Assembly: GCA_963846915.1 (NCBI GenBank)
Contig: CAWJXV010000002.1
Coordinates: 124,001-188,000, forward strand
Length of the DNA: 64,000 nucleotides
Source: PALSA-612 sp963846915
GTDB lineage: Bacteria > Actinomycetota > Thermoleophilia > Gaiellales > Gaiellaceae
Reading direction: 5' to 3'
Shown here one piece after another: positions 40,741 through 47,802 of this stretch. Within the stretch, counting starts at the first letter, position 1, and each line of letters starts with the position of its first letter. The notes beneath the pieces were generated by a model. The model made no database searches, was not told the DNA's origin, and saw only the letters and a program-made list of their open reading frames with translations. The position numbers were made by a program, and so were the translations under genes.

Positions 40741-40837
40741 GCGAAGTCCGGGCTTTGCCCGGACGTAGCTCAAACCGATCGAAACACGACCACGAGGGGA
40801 AGGGGGCTCACGGGGGAAACCGGCCGTTTCCCCCGTG
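40741..40837. repeat. 97-bp composite palindromic element, copy 1
   Basis: The left part has the hairpin TCCGGGC/GCCCGGA (40747-40763) in the frame GCGAAG...CGTAGCTC. The right part has a 12-bp perfect stem, CACGGGGGAAAC/GTTTCCCCCGTG (40809-40837), two bases before the ridA stop. The element recurs with the same internal spacing at 61791-61886. The right stem may terminate ridA. Confidence 0.8.
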
Positions 40838-40838
40838 G

Positions 40839-41228
40839 CTAGTGCACGCGGGCGACTGCTTCGACCTCGACGAGGATGCCGGCGGGCAACGAGACGCCGA
40901 AGGTCGAGCGCGCCGGGAACGCTCCGCCGAAGTGCTTGCGGTACACCTCGTTGAAGGCGCCGAAGTTCCCGAGGTCGCTGAGGAAGCAGGTCGTCTTGAC
41001 GACGGCGCCCAGGCTCGAGCCCGCCGCTTCGAGGATCGCCTCGAGGTTCGCCATCACCTGCTCCGTCTGCGCCTCGACGGTGTCGCCGACGAGCCCCGAG
41101 CCGTCCGCGGCGGCGCCGATCTGGCCGGCGGTGAAGACGAACCCGTTCGAGACGATCGCCTGCGAATAGGGCGCGCCTCCGAACGGGCCGGCCGCCCGGT
41201 CGGTCGTGACGACGATCTTGTCCTCCAC
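40839..41228 (-). CDS. ridA: RidA-family reactive imine/enamine deaminase
   Basis: RidA hydrolyses reactive enamine/imine intermediates released by PLP enzymes such as threonine dehydratase. The 129-residue protein has PYSQAIVSNGFVFTAGQIG, the internal EAQTEQVMANLEAIL helix, the KTTCFLSDLGNFGAFNEVYRKHF segment, and the active-site Arg in FPARSTFGVSLP. It lies 2 nt downstream of the hisB-like gene and ends at a strong hairpin. Confidence 0.94.
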   Translation of the reverse strand: MEDKIVVTTDRAAGPFGGAPYSQAIVSNGFVFTAGQIGAAADGSGLVGDTVEAQTEQVMANLEAILEAAGSSLGAVVKTTCFLSDLGNFGAFNEVYRKHFGGAFPARSTFGVSLPAGILVEVEAVARVH

Positions 41229-41230
41229 GG

Positions 41231-41746
41231 CTACTCCTTTCTCGGTGGGGGCGTGCCGCGAGGGCGGCCCGCCTGGGCGAGCGCGACGCCGAGGGCCTTG
41301 AAGATGGCCTCGAGCACGTGCTCGGTGTCGCGACCCTCGATCAGCCGGACGTGGAGCGTCAGCCCGGCCCCTTCGGCCAGTTGCCGCAGGAACTCGGCGA
41401 CGACGTCGGTCTCGAGCCCGCCGACGCGGGCGTCGCTGAGGTCGATGTTGGTGACGACGAGCGGCCGGCCCGAGGCCTCGAGGGCGACATGGGCGAGCGC
41501 CTCGTCGGCCGGCACGGCCGAGGAGCCGTGGCCGCGAACGCCGGGGTCGCGCAGCTCGGGGCCGAGCGCCTCGCCGAGCGCGCGTCCGGCAGCAGCCACC
41601 TCGTCGGCGGCCGCACCGGGCTGCACCTCCAGCGACAGATCGAGCGCGGCGTACTCCGCGAGCAGCGCGATCAGGTGGTCGAGGACCGGGAGGCCGGTCG
41701 AGATCGACGACTGCGGCTGCCCCGAGACCGCCGCGCGAACCCGCAG
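41231..41746 (-). CDS. HisB-fold (imidazoleglycerol-phosphate dehydratase-like) protein without metal-binding histidines
   Basis: About 171 residues with the HisB fold: SISTGLPVLDHLIALLAEYAALDLSLE corresponds to TGxxFLDHMLxxLxxHGxFDLxV, GRALGEALGPEL to the ALG helix, PADEALAHVALEASGRPLVV to PmDEALxxvxvDlSGRP, and EHVLEAIFKALGVALAQA to HHxxEAxFKAxxxAL. Both HHxxED-type metal motifs are gone (AADEVAAAG; DTEHVLEA), so manganese-dependent dehydration is unlikely. No standard start fits; CTG at 41746 matches the fold start, and GTG at 41626 would truncate it. It lies just after murA and before ridA. The function is unknown. Confidence 0.68.
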   Translation of the reverse strand: MRVRAAVSGQPQSSISTGLPVLDHLIALLAEYAALDLSLEVQPGAAADEVAAAGRALGEALGPELRDPGVRGHGSSAVPADEALAHVALEASGRPLVVTNIDLSDARVGGLETDVVAEFLRQLAEGAGLTLHVRLIEGRDTEHVLEAIFKALGVALAQAGRPRGTPPPRKE

Positions 41747-41765
41747 GCGAGGTGGGTCCGTCCCG

Positions 41766-43073
41766 TCAGCCGTCGACGCGCTCGATCCGGGCCCCGAGCC
41801 CGCGTAGGCGCTCGTCGATCCGCTCGTAGCCGCGGTCGATCTGGCCGACGTTGCCGATCGTCGAAGTGCCCTCGGCGCACAGGCTCGCGATCAACATCGC
41901 CATGCCCGCGCGGATGTCCGGGCTCTCCATCCGCTGCCCGTAGAGCTTCGCAGGTCCCGAGACGACCACCCGATGCGGGTCGCAGAGGATGATGCGAGCG
42001 CCCATCCCGACCAGCTTGTCGACGAAGAAGAGCCTGCTCTCGAACATCTTTTCGAACACGAGCACCGTCCCTTGCGCCTGCGTGGCGAGCACGACCGCGA
42101 TCGAGGTCAGGTCGGCCGGGAAGGCGGGCCAGGGGCCGTCCTCGATCTTCGGGATCTGGCCGCCGAGGTCGTCGCGCACGGCCAGCTGCTGCTCCGCCGG
42201 GACGTGGATCGCGCGCTCGTCGACGTCGACGTGGACGCCGAGCCGGCCCAGGACAGGGAGGATCGGATCGAGATCCTCCGGCACCGTGTCCTCGATCGTG
42301 ATCTCGCTTCCGGTCACGGCGGCAAGGCCGATGAAGCTCGCGACCTCGATGTGCTCGGGACAGATGCGGAACGAGCCGCCGCCGAGCCGTTCGACGCCCT
42401 CGATCCGCAGCAGGTTCGACCCGATGCCCTCGATCTCGGCGCCGAGGAGGACGAGGAAGCGGCAGAGATCCTGGACGTGCGGCTCGCAGGCCGCGTTGCC
42501 GATCAGCGTCTCGCCCGATGCGAGCGAGGCGGCCATGATCGCGTTCTCGGTGGCGGTGACGCTGGCCTCGTCGAGGAACAGGCTCGTGCCGCGGAGCGTC
42601 GGGGCGGAGAGCTCGAAGCGCCGGCCGACCGTGTACTCGACGCCGAGCGCCTCGAATGCGTGCATGTGCGTGTCGATCCGCCGCCGCCCGATGACGTCGC
42701 CGCCCGGCGGCGGCACGGTCGCCCGGCCGCAGCGTGCGAGGAGCGGCCCCGCGAGCAGGATCGACGCGCGGATCTCGCGGCACAGGTCCTCGTCCAGCTC
42801 AGTGGTCGCGATCTCGGCCGCGTGCACGCGAACCTCGTTCGTGCCCGTCCAGTCGGCCTCGGCGCCCGTGTGCCGGAGCAGGGCCAGCATCGTGTCGACG
42901 TCGTTGATCCTCGGTACGTTCTCGAGCGTCACGGGCTGGTCCGTGAGGAGGCTGGCCGCGAGGATCGGCAGCGCCGCGTTCTTGTTCCCGGCCGCGCGGA
43001 CGCTGCCCGAGAGGCGGAAGCCCCCTTCGATCACGAGCGACTGCTTGAGCGCGTCGACCACGGCGGTCTGCAC
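41766..43073 (-). CDS. murA: UDP-N-acetylglucosamine 1-carboxyvinyltransferase MurA, Asp-type active site
   Basis: MurA transfers enolpyruvate from PEP to UDP-GlcNAc, the first committed step of peptidoglycan synthesis. The 435-residue EPSP-synthase-fold protein begins with the family LVIEGGFRLSGSVRAAGNKNAALP and has VPRINDVDTM, NAIMAASLASGETLI and AFPADLTS. The active-site loop reads PPPGGDVIG, with Asp126 where most MurA have the Cys that fosfomycin alkylates. Asp at this site is known in M. tuberculosis and Borrelia and gives fosfomycin insensitivity with activity kept. The GTG at 43073 is chosen; TAGGGT lies 11 nt upstream. It is divergent from the HD-domain gene. Confidence 0.94.
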   Translation of the reverse strand: MQTAVVDALKQSLVIEGGFRLSGSVRAAGNKNAALPILAASLLTDQPVTLENVPRINDVDTMLALLRHTGAEADWTGTNEVRVHAAEIATTELDEDLCREIRASILLAGPLLARCGRATVPPPGGDVIGRRRIDTHMHAFEALGVEYTVGRRFELSAPTLRGTSLFLDEASVTATENAIMAASLASGETLIGNAACEPHVQDLCRFLVLLGAEIEGIGSNLLRIEGVERLGGGSFRICPEHIEVASFIGLAAVTGSEITIEDTVPEDLDPILPVLGRLGVHVDVDERAIHVPAEQQLAVRDDLGGQIPKIEDGPWPAFPADLTSIAVVLATQAQGTVLVFEKMFESRLFFVDKLVGMGARIILCDPHRVVVSGPAKLYGQRMESPDIRAGMAMLIASLCAEGTSTIGNVGQIDRGYERIDERLRGLGARIERVDG

Positions 43074-43098
43074 GGCCGCAAAGTACCCTACGCAGCCC

Positions 43099-43665
43099 GT
43101 GGAGCCGACACGCGAGCAGGCCTGGCAGACGCTGACCGAGTACACGAAGAGCGAGGCGCTCCTTCGCCACGCGCTCGGCGTCGAGGCCTGCATGGGCTGG
43201 TACGCGCGGGACTTCGGCGAGGACGAGGAGCTCTGGCGCGTCGTCGGCCTGCTGCACGACTTCGACTACGAGATCCATCCGACCCTCGACAAGCACCCGC
43301 AGGACGGCGCGCCGATCCTCCGCGAGCTGGGCTATCCCGAGGTCGTCGTCGAGGCGGTCCTCTCCCACGCGGAGCACCTGGCGATGGCGCGCGACACGCC
43401 GCTGAAGAAGACGCTGTTCGCCTGCGACGAGCTCTCCGGGTTCGTCGCCGCCTGCTGCTTCGTGCGACCGGACGGGATCGCCACCCTCGAGCCGCGGTCG
43501 GTGAAGAAGAAGCTGAAGCAGCCGTCCTTCGCGGCCGGCGTCCACCGCGACGAGGTCTACGCGGGCGCCGAGCTCCTCGGCCTCGAGCTCGACCAGCACA
43601 TCGCCAACGTGATCGAGGCGATGCGCGGTTCGGCGGCCGAGCTCGGGCTGGAGCGCTCCTCGTGA
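43099..43665 (+). CDS. HD-domain hydrolase
   Basis: A 188-residue HD phosphohydrolase. The motifs are LRHALGVEACMGWYA (first His), LWRVVGLLHDFDYEIHP (HD pair at about residues 54-55) and VVEAVLSHAEHLAM (further His), with ACDELSGFVAACCFVRPD near the C-terminus. Proteins of this small HD group are often annotated as predicted hydrolases; the substrate is unknown. The GTG start is 25 bp from the divergent murA start, and the VOC gene begins inside its stop (GTGA). Confidence 0.85.
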   Translation: MEPTREQAWQTLTEYTKSEALLRHALGVEACMGWYARDFGEDEELWRVVGLLHDFDYEIHPTLDKHPQDGAPILRELGYPEVVVEAVLSHAEHLAMARDTPLKKTLFACDELSGFVAACCFVRPDGIATLEPRSVKKKLKQPSFAAGVHRDEVYAGAELLGLELDQHIANVIEAMRGSAAELGLERSS

Positions 43666-44057
43666 ACCCGCGGCTCGACATGATCGGGATCCACGTCCGC
43701 GACATGGCCGCGACGCTCTCGTTCTACCGGCGGCTCGGCCTCGACATCCCCGAAGGCGCGGAGAGCGACGGGCACGTCGAGACCACGCTTCCAGGCGGGC
43801 TGCGCGTCGGCTGGGACACGCACGAGGTGATGCGCAGCTTCGATCCGGGCTGGCAGCCTCCCGACGGTACCGCGCGGATCGCGCTCTGCTTCCTCGTCGA
43901 CTCGCCGGCTGAGGTGGACGAGCTCTACGCGGAGCTGACCGGTGCCGGGAACACGGGCCACCTCGAGCCCTGGGACGCGTTCTGGGGCCAGCGCTACGCG
44001 ATCCTCCGCGACCCGGACGGCAACGACGTGGCGCTGTTCGCGCCGCTCGCGTCCTAG
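43662..44057 (+). CDS. VOC-family (glyoxalase-like) protein
   Basis: A 131-residue vicinal-oxygen-chelate protein: IGIHVRDMAATLSFYRRLGLDIP at the N-terminus, the internal pseudo-repeat, and WGQRYAILRDPDGNDVALFAP at the C-terminus. Metal-binding positions are only partly conserved (the first His in GIHV; a Glu/Asp position at the end is replaced by Val/Ala), so it may be a binding or resistance-type protein. It overlaps the HD gene by 4 nt. It is convergent with the class V aminotransferase, sharing the 4-bp stop CTAG (44054-44057). Confidence 0.82.
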   Translation: MNPRLDMIGIHVRDMAATLSFYRRLGLDIPEGAESDGHVETTLPGGLRVGWDTHEVMRSFDPGWQPPDGTARIALCFLVDSPAEVDELYAELTGAGNTGHLEPWDAFWGQRYAILRDPDGNDVALFAPLAS

Positions 44058-45136
44058 CTCAGATGGTCCGCGAGGAGCCGGTCGATGTCGTCGTCCGAGT
44101 TCCAGTAGCCGCACGAGACGCGGACGAGGCCGCTCGACGGGATCTCGCGGACGACGACATCCCGCTCGGCCAGGCGCTGCACCGTCTCCGCCGGGTCGGC
44201 GGGCGGGACGAAGGAGACGAGCGTCGAGTGCCCGGGCGCGGTGACGACCTCGTAGTGCTCCGAGAGCAGCGCCCGGCAGCGCGCCGCCGTCTCGCGCGCC
44301 CGCTCGAAGCGCCATTCGGGCACGGCGTCGAGCGCCGCCTCGAGGCCGCAGAGGAGCATCGCGCCGGGATAGCCGTGGTCGAAGCGGGCAGCGCCGGGCT
44401 TGGGCTCAAACGCCCCGTCGGGCTCGAAGCGGTCCTGGGAGAGGTACGTCGGCGCCGACACGCGCAGGGACTCGGGATCGCGAACGTACAACGCCCCGGT
44501 CGAGTCCGGCCCGCACGGCCACTTCTGGCCCGACACGGTGTAGTAGTCGAACGGCGTCGCGTCGACCTCGATCGCGCCGCCCGACTGGGCGCCGTCGACG
44601 AGGAGCGGCAGGCCAGTCTCGGACTGCAGCTCGGCGGCCGGGAGCAGGTTGCCGGTCACCCAGGAGACGTGCGAGAGGGCGAGCAGCCGCGTCTTCGCGC
44701 CGATCTCGGCGCGGAGCCGGTCGAGCGCCTGCGCCGGCTCGGCGCCGCGGGTCGCCGCGACCCGGACGCGCACGCCGGACGCGTGCAGCGGCCCGAGCAG
44801 CCCGAAGTGCTCCTCGTCCGTCGTCACGACCTCGTCGTCGGGGCCGAGGCCGAGCCCGGCGAGGACGATGTTGCAGCCGTTCGTGGTCGACGTCGTCAGG
44901 GCCACGTTCTCGGCCGGCACCCGGATCAACGCCGCCAGCTTGCCGCGAACGCGCTCGCGCAGTTCACGTGCCCGCGTGTAGTACCCGGCTCCGGCCCGGC
45001 CCTCGGCGAGGTCGAGGAGCGCCTGCGCGACCATCGCCTCGGTGGTGCCCCGGGCAAGAGGCCCGTTCGTGCCGGCGTTGAGGTACGCGACGCGCTCGAG
45101 GACGGGGAACGCCGCCCTGGCTTCCTCGAACGTCAC
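44054..45136 (-). CDS. Class V PLP aminotransferase / cysteine desulfurase-like protein
   Basis: A 360-residue fold-type I enzyme of the class V group (isopenicillin-N-epimerase/SufS-like). It has ERVAYLNAGTNGPL at the N-terminus, NVALTTSTTNGCNIVL, LALSHVSWVTGNLLP, LLVDGAQSGGAIEVD with the PLP-binding Asp, and the PLP lysine in YTVSGQKWPCGPDSTGALYV. No catalytic-loop Cys typical of sulfur-mobilising SufS is obvious near the expected position. The substrate is unknown. The GTG start overlaps the endonuclease/phosphatase-family stop by 4 nt. Confidence 0.87.
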   Translation of the reverse strand: MTFEEARAAFPVLERVAYLNAGTNGPLARGTTEAMVAQALLDLAEGRAGAGYYTRARELRERVRGKLAALIRVPAENVALTTSTTNGCNIVLAGLGLGPDDEVVTTDEEHFGLLGPLHASGVRVRVAATRGAEPAQALDRLRAEIGAKTRLLALSHVSWVTGNLLPAAELQSETGLPLLVDGAQSGGAIEVDATPFDYYTVSGQKWPCGPDSTGALYVRDPESLRVSAPTYLSQDRFEPDGAFEPKPGAARFDHGYPGAMLLCGLEAALDAVPEWRFERARETAARCRALLSEHYEVVTAPGHSTLVSFVPPADPAETVQRLAERDVVVREIPSSGLVRVSCGYWNSDDDIDRLLADHLS

Positions 45137-45810
45137 GGGGAGACGGTCAGCTCCACGGGCGCGTGGTCGGACAGCACGACGCCATTCTGACGGCGCCGCT
45201 CGACCGGCCAGACGGCAACCGGCGACGCGTCGATGCCGCGAACGAGGATGTCGTCGATCCCGCCGAGCGGCGCCGAGAAGCCCGGCAGGGAGAGCGAGGC
45301 GTTGAAGTCCCCGGCGAGGACGAGTGGCTCGCCGTCGCGGAGCAGCTCGTGGAGCCACTCGACCGCGCGGTCGACCTGCTGCCTCGCCGCGTGCGTCGAC
45401 GCGTGGATGTTGCCGACCACGAGCCGGTCTGCGACGCGAACGGCCTGGCAGGCGCGCGGGTGCTCGCGTGGGTCGCTGATCGCGAGCGAGCCGAGGCTCT
45501 CTGCCTCGTGACTCCCGGCGACGAGGATCGCGTTCGCCTGCCCCGTGAACGCCGAGCGCAGCGCCCCGTAGTGCGCCGCGGTGAGGGCGCCGCCCGCCCT
45601 GGCGCCGAAGGGCGCGCGGCGCGTGCGCGCCGGGAACGCGCGCATGCCGCTCCAGCCGGCGAGCCGGGGGAGCGACCACAGCGGCAGCTCCTGGAGGCAG
45701 AGCACGTCAGGGCCGTCTGCTGTGGCCAGACGGACGGCGGCCTCGACGTGGCCGCGCCGCCGGGGCGGGTGCGAGCGGCCGTGGTAGACGTTCCAGCTTC
45801 GGATCAGCAC
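45133..45810 (-). CDS. Endonuclease/exonuclease/phosphatase-family protein
   Basis: A 225-residue EEP-fold protein. It opens with SWNVYHGRSHPP (metal-binding Asn), DVLCLQELPLW (catalytic Glu), VVGNIHASTHA, LVLAGDFNASLSLPG (Asp and Asn pair) and the terminal VLSDHAPVELTV (Asp-His). These catalytic residues are all present, so it is probably an active phosphodiesterase or nuclease. The substrate is unknown. The GTG at 45810 leaves 23 bp to the divergent glycosyltransferase start. Confidence 0.85.
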   Translation of the reverse strand: MLIRSWNVYHGRSHPPRRRGHVEAAVRLATADGPDVLCLQELPLWSLPRLAGWSGMRAFPARTRRAPFGARAGGALTAAHYGALRSAFTGQANAILVAGSHEAESLGSLAISDPREHPRACQAVRVADRLVVGNIHASTHAARQQVDRAVEWLHELLRDGEPLVLAGDFNASLSLPGFSAPLGGIDDILVRGIDASPVAVWPVERRRQNGVVLSDHAPVELTVSP

Positions 45811-45833
45811 GCCTGCAGTTCTACTGTAGGCCC

Positions 45834-46889
45834 GTGCGCGTCCTCCTTTGCGACCCACCGGCGTTCACCCCGCAGTACGACCACGAGCTGGCCGCGGCGC
45901 TCGCCCGCGCGGGCACCGACGTCGAGCTCGTCACCTCGCGCTTCCGCTTCGGGGAGGCGCCCACGCCGGACGGGTACGTTCGGCGCGAGCTCTTCTACCC
46001 CTGGAGCTCGCGTGCCTTCGGCCGCTCTGTGCTGCGACTGCCGCTGAAGGGGCTCGAGCACCCGGTCGGAATGGCCCGGCTCGCGCGGGAGCAGCCCGAT
46101 GTCGTCCACCTGCAGTGGCTCTCCTGGCCGCGGCTCGACCGAACACTCCTGCGGCTGCGTGCTCCTGCCGTCTTCACCGCCCACGACCTCCTCCCGCGTC
46201 GATCGGCATCCGAGCGCGACCTCTGGCTCCACCTCTTCGGGCGCTTCCGGCGGATCGTCGTCCACAGCGACCGAGGCCGAAGCGTGCTCGCCGAGCTGGG
46301 GGTGCCGGAGGAGCGTCTGCGCGTCGTGCCGCATCCCGTCTTTCCGAGCGACCCGCCCCGCGTCGACGACGGGCGGACGCTGCTCGCACTCGGCGTGATC
46401 CGCTCGTACAAGGGCGTCGGAGACGCAATCGAAGCGACGAAGCGGATCGACGGCGCGCACTTGCTCATCGTCGGCGACCCGATGGAGCCGGTCGACGGCT
46501 ACCGCGAGGCCGCGGGAGATCGCGCCGAGTGGCGGCTCGGCTACCTCCCCGACGCCGAGCTCGACCGCGCGCTCGGAGAGGCGACGGTGGCGGTCTTCCC
46601 GTATCGGGCCGAGCTCGACCAGTCGGGAGCGCTGCTGCGCGCGCTCGGAGCCGGTGTGCCCGCAGTCGTCTACGACGTCGGCGGGCTCGCGGAGCCCGTG
46701 CAGGAATTCGGCGCGGGCCGCGTCGTCCCGGCCGGGGACGTCGCCGCGCTCGCCGAGGCAGCACGGCAGCTCCTCGACGATCCGGCCGCGCTCGAGGCTG
46801 CACGCGAGGGCGCCGACCGCGCCCGGGCCGAGCTGACCTGGGACCGCGCCGCCTCCGCCCATCTCGACCTCTACCGCGAGCTCCTCTAG
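45834..46889 (+). CDS. GT4-family glycosyltransferase
   Basis: A 351-residue GT-B glycosyltransferase. The N-terminal domain starts RVLLCDPPAFTPQYDHELAAALARAGTDVELVT and contains VVHLQWLSWPRLD and FTAHDLLPRR. The C-terminal nucleotide-sugar domain has LLALGVIRSYKGVGDAIEAT, GYLPDAELDRALGEATVAVFPYRAELDQSGALLRALGAGVPAVVYDVGGLAE, where the ExxS/G-type acidic loop is D-QSG. TACTGT (45822-45827) lies 6 nt before the GTG, a leaderless start. Donor and acceptor cannot be read. It stands alone between unrelated genes. Confidence 0.9.
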   Translation: MRVLLCDPPAFTPQYDHELAAALARAGTDVELVTSRFRFGEAPTPDGYVRRELFYPWSSRAFGRSVLRLPLKGLEHPVGMARLAREQPDVVHLQWLSWPRLDRTLLRLRAPAVFTAHDLLPRRSASERDLWLHLFGRFRRIVVHSDRGRSVLAELGVPEERLRVVPHPVFPSDPPRVDDGRTLLALGVIRSYKGVGDAIEATKRIDGAHLLIVGDPMEPVDGYREAAGDRAEWRLGYLPDAELDRALGEATVAVFPYRAELDQSGALLRALGAGVPAVVYDVGGLAEPVQEFGAGRVVPAGDVAALAEAARQLLDDPAALEAAREGADRARAELTWDRAASAHLDLYRELL

Positions 46890-46981
46890 ATTCGCTCGAC
46901 GACGGCGGCGATGTGCGTTCCGCAGTCCAACGGGCCCCGTAACGCGCGCGCCGACCCGAGCATCGCTCATCGGCACCGATC

Positions 46982-47317
46982 ATGGCGCACGGGCAAGATG
47001 CGGGCGTGCTCCGACGCAGCCGCTTCGCGGACGTGATCTCGCGCCAGCTCGACATGTTCGAGCGCGACGAGGCCGATCTGATCCGGCAGTGCGTCCAGGC
47101 CGAGCGCACCTACGACCGGGCCGAACGCGACGAGGCCGAGGAGCGCTACGGCGACTTCGTCGACCTCGTCGAAACCGGCACGGAAGCGCTCGCCGACCTG
47201 CGCTGGAGCTACGCGGCGACGCTCGACGAGGACGCGGCCGAGGAGTACGAGGAGGCGTTCAACCGCGCGGTCAAGAAGCGCCTGCCGCGCTTCGGCAACG
47301 AGATCGACCTCCGCTAG
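46982..47317 (+). CDS. Hypothetical acidic helical protein
   Basis: A 111-residue protein rich in E, D, R and A, predicted mostly helical, with the core RFADVISRQLDMFERDEADLIRQC, AERTYDRAERDEAEERYGDFVDLV and YEEAFNRAVKKRLPRF. No signal peptide or membrane segment. It has coding-like codon use and a compact position between two genes. It is convergent with the next gene, sharing the 4-bp CTAG stop (47314-47317). I do not recognise the family. Confidence 0.7.
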   Translation: MAHGQDAGVLRRSRFADVISRQLDMFERDEADLIRQCVQAERTYDRAERDEAEERYGDFVDLVETGTEALADLRWSYAATLDEDAAEEYEEAFNRAVKKRLPRFGNEIDLR

Positions 47318-47721
47318 CGGGCGGCGCGGCGGCGAACGGCCGCGGCGAGAGAGCACACCCCGAGCACGCCGCCGAGCCCCGCGACGAGGGCGACCAGCAT
47401 CGAGAGGGACGAGCCGCCCGACGTCTCCAGGCTCACGGCCGCGACGTGCGCGCCCGCGAGCCGCCGGGCCGTGCGCTGGCGAAGCGCGCTCTGCAAGTCG
47501 TCCTCGACGGTCGAGTAGACCTTGAGATCGGTGGGCGCGTTCTGCATCGCCTGGCGGTAGCAGGTCGACGGATACGCCCGGTCGATCGAGCCGTCACGGG
47601 CCCAGTCGGTGATGACCGCCTTCCAGCACGGAGTGGCGGCCGCAGCGGACGGCGTCCCGGTGAGCGGAGAGAACGCAAGCACGAGGACGAGCGCCCCGAG
47701 AGCAAGGGGGAAAGCGCGCAC
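47314..47721 (-). CDS. Small secreted or membrane-anchored hypothetical protein
   Basis: From GTG 47721 this is a 135-residue protein. The N-terminal signal-like core is ALGALVLVLAFSPLTG. The mature part has TPCWKAVITDWARDGSIDRAYPSTCYRQAMQNAPTDLKVYST with two Cys. A C-terminal hydrophobic helix, LSMLVALVAGLGGVLGVCSLAAAV, is followed by Arg-rich RRRAAR. The design is an extracytoplasmic domain tethered at its C-terminus. The frame is open farther upstream (to 47760), but the signal peptide favours 47721. Family not recognised. Confidence 0.7.
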   Translation of the reverse strand: MRAFPLALGALVLVLAFSPLTGTPSAAAATPCWKAVITDWARDGSIDRAYPSTCYRQAMQNAPTDLKVYSTVEDDLQSALRQRTARRLAGAHVAAVSLETSGGSSLSMLVALVAGLGGVLGVCSLAAAVRRRAAR

Positions 47722-47802
47722 GTCTGCGACATTGCCCGCGAATGTGGAGCTCAAACGCAAAAATCCTGCAAAGGCCGTAAGAAGTGGCTAAGAAATGGTG
47801 AC

